The notes under the pieces were generated by a model. That model ran no database searches and had not been told where the DNA came from. It worked only from the letters and a program-made list of their open reading frames with translations. Source: Hericium rajendrae (Eukaryota > Basidiomycota > Agaricomycetes > Russulales > Hericiaceae). From it: 64,000 nt of DNA. The stretch is from NCBI GenBank assembly GCA_033439255.1, contig CM065881.1:248001-312000 (forward strand), given 5' to 3'. Position numbers and translations under genes: made by a program. Position 1 is the first letter of the stretch. Every line of letters begins with the position of its first letter. This document shows positions 42,822-53,670 of the stretch, piece after piece.

Positions 42822-43340
42822 TGTAACGAGGCACCACCAGTGGTCCGGACGGCCCGCAAGCCGTGTCGTACGAGAAAGGCAGGAGTGTTAGTCAGCGAGC
42901 CGGGAACAGCCGACGGACTTCGAATAGCGTAGAGTAGTCGCGTGTCATGTACGAACTAGCATCATCTTCTTGAATATCATCATCTTCGACGCTTCGTCGT
43001 CCCTACTTAGGCTCGTCGCCTTCTCTTCCATTCTCCTCTGGTTCCTCTCTCCGCGCGCCCCGTCGTCCGAAGCTCTAAGCAGGTAAGTATACCCCTTCGA
43101 GCCTTCTGCTTCTCGGGCCCGCGCAGAAAGGCTACCTTCTGTGCGTAGGCAAACTAACTAAGTTAGTCGCTAGCACATCAGTCTATTCTCGTCCCTCGCA
43201 CCCTTTCTGTTCCCTCTCGCGAGCGTGCCATAGGAAGGGTACCTCCTACGACGCCCTCACGCTCGGACCACTCCTCTCGACACCAGGCACGCTTCGACAC
43301 GCGAGGTGTCCCACTGCCACGTAGCGAGTCTAGCGTTACA
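42822..43340 (+). repeat. Element E 3' LTR (intact)
   Basis: 519 bp, TGTAACG to CGTTACA, preceded by a polypurine tract and followed by duplication ATCAG (43341-43345). It serves as the uninterrupted reference that reveals D's position in the 5' LTR. Confidence 0.97.
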
Positions 43341-43345
43341 ATCAG

Positions 43346-43869
43346 CGTCTTCTGCGATCACCATGTATTTCGACGCAAATCTCGAGCTCCAGGATGTCTA
43401 TCACCGGGGGGAGATTCAATGGGTGGTGCGGAGGCCAGCCGAAGAAGCTTACTGTGATGGTCTGCACATTATGTGGTGCCGCGGCGAGGAGCAACATTTC
43501 GGGAGAGTGTTGTATGAAGTGGGCAGAGATTTTGGGTATACGCAATTTCGATTTATCGTGGGGACCGGGGGTGCTAAGGAGTATACCACGTACCTGTGGT
43601 GTCCGACACTCTGGGCGAGACCTGGCGTATCGGTTATCCATCGTGCATTAGGACCCATCGACAGTGAAGGCTGGAAGGTCTTTTATCAGCATTTCGAGAA
43701 CAGCGGAGGTTTTATTGAGGTTGCAGATATGGCAGCAACATCGTACCGGAAGGATAGTTCTTGGTCGGCGCTCGAAGGGGGTATTTCTGTGGAGGAGGAT
43801 GCGACAGGTAGCATAGGATGGGGTGCACGTTGGTTGGCCAGCTTCCGAGGGGTGTTTTGTCGTGGCTAG
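43346..43869 (+). pseudogene. Host gene of unknown function, 3' part, after element E
   Basis: The frame continues from 10456 with codons for ASSAITMYFDANLELQDVYH and stays open for 174 codons to TAG at 43867-43869. Notable segments are GEIQWVVRRPAEEAYCDGLH and EYTTYLWCPTLWARPGVSVI. An internal ATG at 43363 could give a 168-aa truncated product from LTR-driven transcription. I recognise no domain. Open frames on both sides of a perfect target-site duplication argue that an intact gene existed until recently. Confidence 0.72.
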
Positions 43870-44011
43870 GGACGTCAGGTGAGTATGCACGATCGTTAGT
43901 TTGGTACCTGTCTAACGGTGGGGACGATCGCGGTTCATTGCTCGATAGATGAGGCAGATGTCGCCTTTGCTGTCACGACGATACTCTTTGTTCCATTCGG
44001 TGCATCAAGTA
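43870..44011. other. 3' flank of disrupted gene up to element G
   Basis: A short spacer with no gene. It contains GTCAGGTGAGTATG just after the stop, which looks like a splice donor in a 3' UTR. The bases ATCAAGTA (44004-44011) resemble TGCAAGTA (48901-48908) on the other side of G. Confidence 0.45.
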
Positions 44012-44150
44012 CCAGGCGTAAGTGTAGCCATTTAGCTAAATGCATTGGTAGGGGCCACCTGCCACAATGAAAAATCATCGGTGACCTACCATTGGTGACT
44101 TGCCACACATTTAGCTAAATGTACATATGTACATATAGCTATATGTCAAA
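44012..44150. repeat. Element G left terminal inverted repeat
   Basis: Pairs with 48765-48900. It contains three copies of the palindrome ATTTAGCTAAAT, which is likely to form a cruciform or serve as a binding site. Confidence 0.8.
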
Positions 44151-44999
44151 AGTGCCATTTAGCTAAATGTAGTGATGATATTACAGTGCCATTCAAACAC
44201 TAGATGTCAGCATCACAAGAGTGTTCATACACTCATTAGATTATATTTTTACACGACAACATTACAGTTAGAAACTATATGACTGAACTACTACACTACT
44301 TATCATGCAGAATATTTCCCACGGATCGCACTCCCCGCACCACCACCATCCCGCCGTGCTTCTGCAGAGCTGCCGACGCCACCCTCCCACATCGCTTCCA
44401 GCCACTCAGCACGTGCATGTGTCATGTACGTGGTGGGCCACCATATCAGTGTACGCCACTTCCCATGTGCCTGAGGCACAGGCACCGTCCGTAATTGCAG
44501 TGTGCCCGGCAGTATTGGCTGCCTGCCGTATCACCGAGCCCCCTCCCACACAGCCGACACAGCACACCTGGTACTGGTACACCCCCCATGCCACATGACC
44601 CAGCATGCCACCTGTGGTGGGCTCCCGCAAGCGCAGTTACTGCTGCGCGAGAGGTGAACTCCTTAGTAGGAGTGCATGAGGTGGAAACATACCACCCAGC
44701 ATCACGCTGCTCTCTGCTAACACAATGCTTTGGTGCACGGGGGCAACGGTGCTGGTTGGGGCAACATGCTAGCCTCCATAGGCGAGGGATGGCAGCGACG
44801 GCGATACACCAATGCGCTGGCATGGCTAGGGGAGAGCATGCAGTGTTGAGGCGCCGATGCTGCTGAGCCAGCACGCACGCAGCAGGGGATCGCGTGCCAT
44901 GCTGGCGCGATTCGGCGACACGCTGGGACGCTGGCATTGGCGGTAGCAGGCTGACGTGACCGGGCAGGGGATGACAGGCGGGGACATGTGACAGTTTGG

Positions 45000-46740
45000 G
45001 CTGCGTGGTACATAACTGAAGACAAAATATAGTTAGTGAGAGAAAAGATGCCACATACCTGCCCCAGCGCTACTGTCACCTCTTGCGCCTCTACTTCCCA
45101 CGGTGCTCCGAGGTTGACGTTGACGTGGCGCTGACAAGCGCTAAGAGGTGGCAGCAAGGAGTGTGGCAGTCCCACGGAGGCTCTCGGTGTCGGGCAGGCA
45201 GCGTGAGAGGTATCTTCAGATTGGCAGCGTTGACGAACGAGACACGGGGCTTTGTCGAACCTAGACTGCCCCTACAGTAGTCAGTGCACATTAAAACAAA
45301 AAAAAGGGGCAGCACCCCCGCATCCACGGTCGACCAGCTGCTGGACCTTGGCGAGACCCAACTGGAATGTTTCGTGTAGCTACGGGGGGAGTGGGACTGT
45401 AGTAACACTCACCAGCTGTGATGCACTGGCACGCAGCGTTGAGGCACGGAGGTGCAGTAGCTGCTGAGGTGGCGCGCGTGCTGGCCCGTGCAGCGTGCTA
45501 GCGCGAAGATTTGGCGGCCAGAGGTGCTGCGATCCACTGGGGCAGCATGCTGGTGGGAGCAGATGGGAGATGGAGGGGGACGGCGATGGCGACGGGTCGG
45601 GCGGCGTCACACTCCTGTGAGGATAAGCTACAGTCAGTAAGAGAAAAGGGTGCTACGCACCTGCTTTACTACCGCAGTTCCTTCCCACTGCCCTCCTTTC
45701 CCACACTGCTCCGGTGTCGGTGTTGAAGGGGGCTGATGCGCTGGCACACAGCGGCCGAGGCGACGAGCTGGCGAGCGTGATGCGGCGACCCCGCGAGCAT
45801 CGTTGAGGCCATGGGGGCAATGGAAGGCGCACCAACCTGCTCTTGAGGGAGGGTGGATGTTGTCGACAAAGCGACGTTGTCGTCGAGAGCAAGGAGGAGG
45901 TGGGGAGAGCAAGCAGAGGGAGGGGTCTGTAGCCGAGGGAAGAAGACCACGCATCGACGTGGCACGAGTATGCAAAAATGATCAGCCCCGGTCGAAAACA
46001 GAAGGAACATGAGAAGAAACCCCCGTAGCCGCATTCAGCCAGCTGCTGGGCCTTGGTGAGACCCAACTGGAAGGCATCGTGCAGCTGCGGGGGACTGGGA
46101 CGATGCGAATACAGGAATACTCACCGACTTTGATGTGCTGGCGCGCAGCGTTGGCATGCCGGAGCTGCTGAGCTGGCGCACGTGCTGGCCTGTGCGTACG
46201 CCGGCTTCTCTGTGCGCCATGCTAGCGTAATGCGCTGGCGTGCGGAGGCACTGGTGTGGAACGGTGTAGTGTGCTGGCGTGAGATGGAGGGGACGAGGAT
46301 GCGGATAGGTCGTATGGCGTCGCATCCCTGCGATGAGGAGCTATAGTCGGTAAGAGAAACGGTGCGACGCACCTGTTTTGCCACCGCAGTCCCCTGCCAC
46401 TCCCCTCCTTTCCTGCACCTGCTCCGGCATTGGCGTTGGCGTTGACACAGTGCTGATGCGCTCATACAATGGGGCGATGAGCCCATGAGCCAGCCGTCGC
46501 GGCCCTGTGGTGCTTGTCGACGTCGCGTGGGTGGTGTGAAGAGGCTTTTGAGGCCGGCGGTGATGCGGACGAGACACGGGGGTCGTCGAAGGGAGGCGGC
46601 TGCCGCAGACTGGGGAAAGAGAGCGTAAGGGAGGGAGGAGGAAGGAGGCACTGGGAGGCAGGAGGCAGGATGAAGGAAGGAAGGAGGCGACATTCGACGA
46701 GACGTGGCACCGTTTGGCAAATGCCGAACTCGGTGCCACA
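45000..46740 (-). repeat. Element G internal degenerate tandem units with intron-like blocks
   Basis: Three units spaced about 615 and 710 bp share TTACTGAC-type blocks. On the minus strand each reads GTGCGTAGCACC or GTATGTGGCATC as a donor, a CT-rich stretch, then CAG. A second repeated block has GTGAGTATTCC or GTGAGTGTTAC and an acceptor before TTGGGTCTC. This looks like a duplicated spliced gene segment, now decayed. No long ORF survives and I assign no product. Confidence 0.5.
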
Positions 46741-48764
46741 CCTATGTTCGAGCATCGATTCTGGAGTCCAGAAATTAGTTTAAATTCTGAGAATAATGTG
46801 ACAGCCTATGCTCCCAATAACACATATGTTTGTTAAGTTTCGTATAGATCGAGGGAGATTAAGAATGAGTATCCGTGGAACTATGGTAATTTGGCGCGCA
46901 CCTGTTCTTAGTGCTCGACGCGCGAGCTCGAACGCTCGGTCTCGGGCACGCCGGGCGCGAAATTCGAGGCTCGTTTCCTTCATACGGCATCCTCAATACC
47001 GCTGTCGCTTTGAGAACCTGTTTTGATTGATGCTAATACACGCTTTCCGATTTTTATTTGTTTTTCAGAGCTCCTCAGCATACAAATCTTCATGATCTTC
47101 GCGCTTTTTGGTGTGCTCAGGCGTGATTTCCGATGTGTGTGAGCCCTGAAGATCTTAAATAGCCACAGAAAAAATTGTAGCTCTGTACATATGTGTGAAC
47201 CTTTCCTATACATCGTTTCACTGAGCCTGAACCTCGAAATTTGCCAAACTCAGGGCTCTAGTATACGAGAATCGAGGAAACCAGCTCAGTTTCACTGTAT
47301 CTTGGTCATCCTGGGTCGAATTTGGCATGGAATTTCTTTTAATCTCGCAAGGGGACTGTATGGTACACGATATATCTATACGACTCGAAACGCGATGCTG
47401 AAATGCCCCCTAAATGTCGCGGAGCACTCCTCCTCCTCCAGCTTCGGGCAGCTCGGGGTTCAGCCACCGGCTCCTCGGCATTGTCCGAATTTCCCTTTCG
47501 GGAATGTTCAGTTTGCGACGCAGCGTCGTCTTTCCTCTCCACCTCCTTCCTCGATACGCACGTCCCCGACGTCTACATCTAATGCCGCGCCAGCACCCCG
47601 CTCTCTCTCGACAGCGCATTCGTTCTCCCGCCCCGCTGTAGCCACCCCGCCTGCCCACCTCCGCAATCCCGGTCGATGCCAGCACACCCACGTGCCAGCA
47701 CACCCACCTCCCGCGCCTGCGAGTGCGCTACCATCAACGAATCGTGCTCGCGAATGCGCTAGTCCCCGTGCGTGACTGCGCCTCTGCCAGCACCGTGCTG
47801 TGTCCACAGCAGTATGCCCATCGCTCGCTTCTCCCTAATGCACCAATATAGCTGCATGCTCGCGCGAGCCCCGAGCCCCACGCACCGTGCACTGCCTGCA
47901 CTTGTCGGCCCGCACTAGTAACACATGCGCCCGCACCAGGAGCCTGTTCCGACACGTCGCCAGCAAATGTAGCAAGCGCGGCGGTATGCGCGGACGAGTG
48001 CGTGGCGGGAGGCAATGGTGAGCGTGTGGCGGGCAGCAGCGGGCACGTGGGCGAGTGAGTGGCGGGCAGCAGGGGGCACGCGCGCAGCGCCGAGCACGTG
48101 GGTGAGTGCGTGGTGGCATGCCCATCGCTGGCGGCCGCGTGTGGCGGGCAACAGCGGGCAGCGGCATGAATGTGTGCGAGCGCGCGGCAGTGGGCGGGCA
48201 GCACGCGGCAATGGGCGATGGCAAGTGCCTGGTCGCGTGGTGGCTGCGAGTATGCGGGTGAAGGTGAGCACGCAGCGGTGGGCAGCGGCGAGCGTGCAGC
48301 TGTGGGTGAGTGCGAGCGCGTGCGGGGGGTGAGCGCGAGCGTGTGGTGGCAGGTAGCAGCGGGTGCGCCGTGGCGGAAAGCGATAGTGGACGCATGGTGG
48401 TGGAGGGTGACGGCAGGCGCATGGCGCAGCGGAGAGCGAGGGCGGGCGCGCGTCGCGGTGGAGGGCGGCGGCGGGCACTGGTGGAGAGCGGCAGTGGGCG
48501 CATCACGGCGAAGAGCGGCAGCGGTCGCACATCGCGGCTGAGACCGGCAGCGAGCGCGTGTCATGGTGGAGATCGGCGGCGAGCGCGACAGCGACGGCGT
48601 CCCACGGTACAGGCGCGGACGTCGCAGTGGAGGGCGGCGGCAGGCACGTGGCGTGGCGGAGAGCGGCGGCGGGCACGTGGCATGGTGGAGTCGGGCGCGT
48701 GGCAGGAGCGCGACGGGCTGATCAGGCGATTAGATTGTAAGCAAGATTAATCTGTAGATATGTC

Positions 48765-48900
48765 TTTCGTCCAGTGTACATTTAGCTAAATACACATTTA
48801 GCTAAATTTGTGGTAAGTCGCCAATGGCAGATCGCTGATGATTTTTCATTGTGGCAGGTGGCAGGTACCATGTATTTAGTTATATGGCTACCCTTAGTGG
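48765..48900. repeat. Element G right terminal inverted repeat
   Basis: Inverted partner of 44012-44150, including TTTAGCTAAA twice and ATGATTTTTCATTGTGGCAGG. Confidence 0.8.
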
Positions 48901-49748
48901 TGCAAGTACACGGATTAATAGTCTTGGCTAACATTCAGATTTAGTCGGAAGGGCTTCGGATCGGATCGGGAGTTGACAGGAGCACGTAACATCATACGAC
49001 GGATGGTTTTATGGCCACAACTTCGAGAGGGGGGAAGGGTCATAGAGTGTTGCATCGAAAAATTATAGGCATGTACGGTTTCAAACGTCACTCAACTTTG
49101 TTTATGTGAATTGAGTGGTTGGTGATGCAGCATACTGTCTGTGTGGGCAGCCTGTCTTTCTTATCCGTAGTGTCTGAAAGGGGCTGGTTGGTATGCCGAG
49201 GCTACACCATAGCCATTAAGAGACATCATAAATGGTAGTCGCTACCACATACTTGCCATGTCATGAGCTTGTACCGTGTTGGTGATCCCAGAATACATTT
49301 TAGTCTGACACAGTACCCGAACGCGTTTACCTCTTCGAAGAGGGTGCTTGGATAGATAGTCGGTAATAATGAGAGGCAACAAAAAATGTGGCGACACCAT
49401 CCGGGTGGGATAGATCAGACCAAGGCTCTGTAAAATTTTTGTAATCATATCATGTCAGGCCAATTGGATTAGCATCAGGCCAAAAATACCCATGCGGCCA
49501 AAGATACTGCTCATATAATTGATTCGTCGCATGTGTATATAGATTTCTAGTCAAATGACAGTCAATTTCAGCCTGCTACAGATACAAAAACCCGACACCC
49601 TCATCCGCCCCCTTCCCGCTGGAGCTCACGTTTAACAACAAATCCAAGAGGGATGAGCATGTCTGACTACTAAAAGTCTTCATTGACGGTACTATATAAC
49701 ATTCAGAAATTGTCAGATTTTACTAGTTGAAACAATAAGATGAACGTC
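48901..49748. other. Intergenic, element G to ribonucleotide reductase gene
   Basis: AT-rich, with no supportable gene. It should include the 3' UTR of the minus-strand gene. Confidence 0.5.
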
Positions 49749-50953
49749 TCACAAAACTCTGTCAGATGACGGGATTAAATCTCCTCCAGGGTCGGTATCA
49801 ACCCTCGCGCTGGAATATTCCGATACTCTTTTCTCGAAAAAGTTGGTCTTCCCTTCCAATGATATCATATCCATGAAGTCGAAGGGATTCTTCGAGTTAT
49901 ACAGCATTCCCCCTCCTAGAGAGACCGCCAGACGATCCGCGACGAATTCTATATATTGACACATGAGCGTGGCGTTCATCCCGATGAGGTCGACGGGAAG
50001 CGCATCTACCGAACGGTTTAGATGTTTGGCTCTGATCGACGAGATTCACACATACCAGTGAGAAATTCCTTCTCGATTACTACGGCCTCTTCTATGATAC
50101 GACGAACTGTGTTTGGATGAGGGCGCTTTTTGAGTAGACCAAACAGAAGACAAGCGAAATCCGTATGCATCCCTTCGTCGTGACTGATAAGCTCATTAGA
50201 GAACGCGAGTCCTGCCAACAATCCCCTCTTCTTCAGCCAAAATATTGAAGCGAAGGATCCTGAAAAAAAGATACCCTCCACGGCTGCGAAAGCGACGAGA
50301 CGTTCTCCAAAAGCAGAAGCAGGATCTTCGATCCATTTAATTGCCCAGTCAGCTTTCTTCTTGATGCATGGAATAGTCTCGATCGCGTTGAACAAAAAAC
50401 AACGCTGGTCAGTGTCGTGAATGTAGGTATCGATGAGGAGAGAATAGGTCTCAGAGTGGACGTTCTCCATCATTATCTGGAATCCGTAAAAGCAACGTGC
50501 TTCTGCGATTTGGACCTCGGTCGAAAACCGCTCGACCAGGTTTTCGTTGACGATGCCATCTGACACGGCGAAGAATGCAAGTACATGGGAAACGAAATAC
50601 CGCTCGTTGTCATTGAGGCGCTCGTTCCAGTCACGTAAATCCTTCGAGAGATCTATCTCTTCGGCAGTCCAAAAGCATGCCTCGGCCTGCTTATACATCC
50701 GCCAAACCTGTTCGCAATTCAGTCAGGTAACTTATTGCACGTATTCAACGATAAAACCACATTACTTCATGGTACTTGATCGGAAACAACACAAACCGAC
50801 GCCTAGATGCCACAAGAATAGGCTCGTCACCTTAATATGCGTGAGCCGAGCCATGCAATGAAGATTGATATGAACTCACTATCGAGCAAGTCCACTTCCC
50901 CCACGAACCTATCTTGTATCCCATTAGATACCGGAATTGGGTCGGGCGTAATA
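49749..50953 (-). CDS. RNR2: Ribonucleotide reductase small subunit, 5' end unresolved, atypical C-terminus
   Basis: R2 subunits carry the diferric-tyrosyl radical that starts reduction of ribonucleotides by the R1 subunit. Exons read 50880-50953 (start not found), 50766-50830, 50056-50707 and 49749-50005, with phases that fit. Signatures: [77 protein letters not shown] (iron ligands Glu/His and the radical Tyr of HSETY), [15 protein letters not shown], and [22 protein letters not shown]. The family C-terminus normally ends in an acidic Phe-containing heptapeptide that binds R1. Here the protein ends [10 protein letters not shown], so that tail is missing. Upstream of 50953 the frame hits TGA with no convincing first exon. 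It may be a diverged paralog or decaying copy. Confidence 0.85.
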
Positions 50954-52382
50954 TCTTGACGGAGAGAGGATTGACGATTTCACGTAGCTCCCATCGAGAA
51001 GGACCCCGTACTAGACGTCGACACTTTTAAGGATGGTATCACGTCGCGCGCTACTGGGGCCTATAATATATGTATCAGAACAACTCGGAATGTGGGAAAT
51101 TGGAAGGAATCCGAACACCGCGGAAGGGGTAAGTGGCTGAACGAAGTCTCCCTCGGACAATCGAAAATGGGATTACAGTATCCATGATATATCGGAGACA
51201 GACAAGAGAATGAATTGTGGAAAAATGAAGTCAAAGCGGAGGACGAAGATATTATGAAAGACGGGAAATTCGTGTTCGCGACAAATAGAGGGTTCGAAGA
51301 GATAGTGCGAAGAACGAGAGGCGACCGATATCGAATGTCAGGCTCACCTTATAAAGATGATTTAATGAACGGTCCCGACACGCTGGTAGACTCGATTTCA
51401 GAAACAAACAAAGAGCGATGTCATGGTCGAATTCCGATATCCACGGAAAAGATTCTGGATGTGCTCCTAAAGCAGACCTGACGAGTTTGGCAGCGGATAC
51501 TCGTTTGGATGTGATCGCAAGATCTGGAATATTCTCATTAGAATACATGACTGAGACACGTACTCACAAAAATTAAAAGATACCGGCAGATAGATCCATC
51601 CAACAGGCCTTCTCTCCAGCATTATATTGACATACATAAAAACAAACGCATGGATCGGTTTACAGTGTTCACAACGCTCCAATACGAAGGCACTGTAGAG
51701 GGACAACATAATGATGAAGTCTGATTAATACAATGTGAAGACGCACCGAGAAACCCCTAGAAGGCGCGCTCACATTGCCCGCGCGAAATGCAGATATCGG
51801 AGAAGTTTTTATTTTTGTCTGCAGTGGGAGTTTAATTGTAGTTCCTAGAACAGAATACATCATCATACCGATATCCGAGGAACTCCATTCCCCGCGAGCT
51901 ATCACCTCGATTTCGAGTCTTACATGAGCTAGAATGCGGCGGCAGAATCACGAGTCGATGACACGTAGCCAATCTGCTCGAAGTCACCGCTATCGTCAAT
52001 ATCGGGTTAGGTCGGAGTCAAATCGGAGGTTAAAATATGATACACATATCCGAACCTTGAGCGCTTGAGCTCGAGCTCTGACGTCGCGAACAATATACTC
52101 TGATTTATTTTAGGCCGAGGAAAAAAGATTCTTTCATATATAAACTGCAACGATGTGACGTATAATACATTTTCTGAGTAGCAGAACGAAGCACCGAAGT
52201 ATACATATTCATAGGCTGCACCTGGATACGCCAGGACTGTATCATCTTATTTCATACTCGACAAACAGAAGGGGGGGGAATATCCTACATCTTTCGAGAC
52301 GAGCTGACGACAAATTTAGGCCATCTTCATTGAGAATATCACTTTTATAATACAATAAAATAGAAACGCAATAAAATATTCA
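50954..52382. other. Intergenic with a possible decayed BTB-like gene on the minus strand
   Basis: Between about 51250 and 51960 the minus strand shows short exon-like pieces with GT-AG signals. Their last piece, ITSKRVSAAKLVRSALGAH followed by FPWISEFDHDIALCLF, resembles the helical region after a fungal BTB domain. I could not build a continuous gene. The rest is AT-rich and without features. Treat the BTB relation as a hint only. Confidence 0.3.
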
Positions 52383-53670
52383 TTAGCATAAGAATTTCGA
52401 GGTGAAAGAAATTCTCACCAATCTGAACAGGTACTCCAGACTTTTCCACATACTTTCTCTTTCGTACTTGAAGGTGCCTATGAGCCAAGATTTGCACGTC
52501 GGACAGACGTTATCTTCGTCCAACCCCTCAGATGCGAGCGGGATGAGCAGCTTCAACCACGCGAGAGGATCATCCATAGGATGAGAAGTCTTTGAGATAG
52601 TCTTCATCCACCAAAACTGAATATGCGGTCAGCAAGGCCAATCTTTGATATCGCGCTCCAAGTTGCACGGGCGGAGGCCGGACGACGTGTTGGGGTTCAA
52701 TAGAGTGAGTATGAAGTTCTGGGCGTAGTAATGAATTGAAGAGCTTCCCACAAGGAAACGCCGGATCTCATTCTCTTGAAGGACGGACGTATTGATCTGC
52801 CTGTTCACTCCCCCGCAGGTCACCCCACTACCGGACTCCATCTTCCTAAATGCGCAGCATCGGACAAGGTCATAGAAAGCTGCCGGTTCGATCTTCCTGA
52901 TTTTGAACTCGGCTGCGAGAGCGAGAGATTTGGCTGTTCACGGAATCAATATATATATATATACATCCAATATGATAGCGCGGACGATGAAATGAGCTGC
53001 TTACCAGGATCGGGATACAGGCCAGTAAGCTTGTCCGTATCATCGGGACCGACAGAAGACACTTTGCGGTCTATCCAATCTTGCATAGCATCCCATTGGG
53101 CCAGGCTAGAGGGCCAAGCTTCTTCAAGAAACTCTATAAGAACTCTCTTGATCTTCCTAGCGTCATATTTGGTGGCCATGGTTAACATGCCTTCGAGCGG
53201 CAACGGAAAGATCGCCAATCTGCGGGAAGAGGTAGGCATGCGCTGAGCGCTGCTATATCGCAAGGATATGAGATCCCTGATAAAGAAAATAAGGTCGTCA
53301 AAAATGACATATTTAAACATATTCTAGTCCAATAAATCTCACGCTGTGTTGTACATCGACAATAAGAACAGCCTCAGGTCATCGGCGTTGTCGTTGAGAT
53401 CTATGATAGGCGCTTCGTTCGATGGAACATCTACAGCGTGGGGATTTATCGTCCCGATCTGCGTTGCGAAAACCCTTGAATGAAGAGACAGGACAGATTG
53501 ATGCACCCTAAAAGACACCGGAACGTCTCCATTATTAGCTCTAAGCACTATGTTACCGTCTCTGAACCACAGTTCAGGGCAAATGACCTTGTCATTCTCG
53601 TCTACGAACGTATCAGCTCCTACAACACCAGTCGATGTAAAACAACAACTTCCTCACCTGGGTCGCTGTA
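52383..53670 (-). pseudogene. BTB/POZ-domain protein with one in-frame TGA
   Basis: Four exons fit in phase: 53655-53670 (MYSDP), 53343-53619, 53005-53276 and 52383-52933. The BTB core is PELWFRDGNIVLRANNGDVP then VHQSVLSLHSRVFATQIG, and LRLFLLSMYN. After the third exon comes TKYDARKIKRVLIEFLEEAW and, in the last exon, a region typical of basidiomycete BTB proteins ending DPLAWLKLLIPLASEGLDED and VCPTCKSW. The last exon is interrupted by TGA (52629-52631, context TGC TGA CCG) with the same frame intact on both sides. A hidden intron here was tried and did not keep the frame. BTB proteins often serve as cullin-3 adaptors; that role is not shown here. Confidence 0.72.

Larger units (their letters stand above)
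10457..43340 (+). mobile_element. Element E: chromodomain Ty3/gypsy LTR retrotransposon (full stack with nested inserts)
   Basis: Both ends are 519-bp LTRs that start TGTAACG and end CGTTACA, flanked by a perfect 5-bp duplication ATCAG. The 5' LTR is split by element D. The two parts (233 and 290 bp), minus the 4-bp duplication, again give exactly 519 bp. By eye I counted ten LTR differences, all transitions, so E is older than its inserts. The plus-strand content is gag-pol with a C-terminal chromodomain, plus a second ORF of unknown function. A polypurine tract TGGGGGGGCTC sits just before the 3' LTR (about 42811-42821). Without D, F2 and F3 the element would be about 11.3 kb. Confidence 0.95.
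44012..48900. mobile_element. Element G: 4.9-kb element with about 130-bp terminal inverted repeats
   Basis: The left end CCAGGCGTAAGTGTAGCCAT and the reversed right end CCACTAAGGGTAGCCAT start inverted repeats of about 130 bp that share CCTGCCACAATGAAAAATCAT and ATTTAGCTAAAT. The flanks ATCAAGTA and TGCAAGTA could be an 8-bp duplication with two changes, which would suit a hAT- or KDZ-like element. The interior has GC-rich arms with no coherent long ORF, three tandem blocks with intron-like minus-strand signals, and an AT-rich core (46760-47390). In reverse orientation the core is bordered by CGGTGGCTGAA and GTTCGGCATTTGCC, as in F3. It has no transposase. Confidence 0.78.

Noticed and set aside
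47191-48750. Overlapping Ala/Gly/Arg-rich frames in element G
   Set aside because: Repeated GCGGGCAGCAGCGGGCA words open several frames at once; there is no conserved domain.
51215-51481. Plus-strand 88-aa frame upstream of the BTB gene
   Set aside because: No motif; it lies opposite the exon-like pieces of a possible decayed minus-strand gene.
52629-52720. Hidden intron removing the TGA in the BTB gene
   Set aside because: The acceptor CTGAC...ATTCAG looks good, but every nearby donor I tried breaks the frame of the conserved FWWMKT segment.
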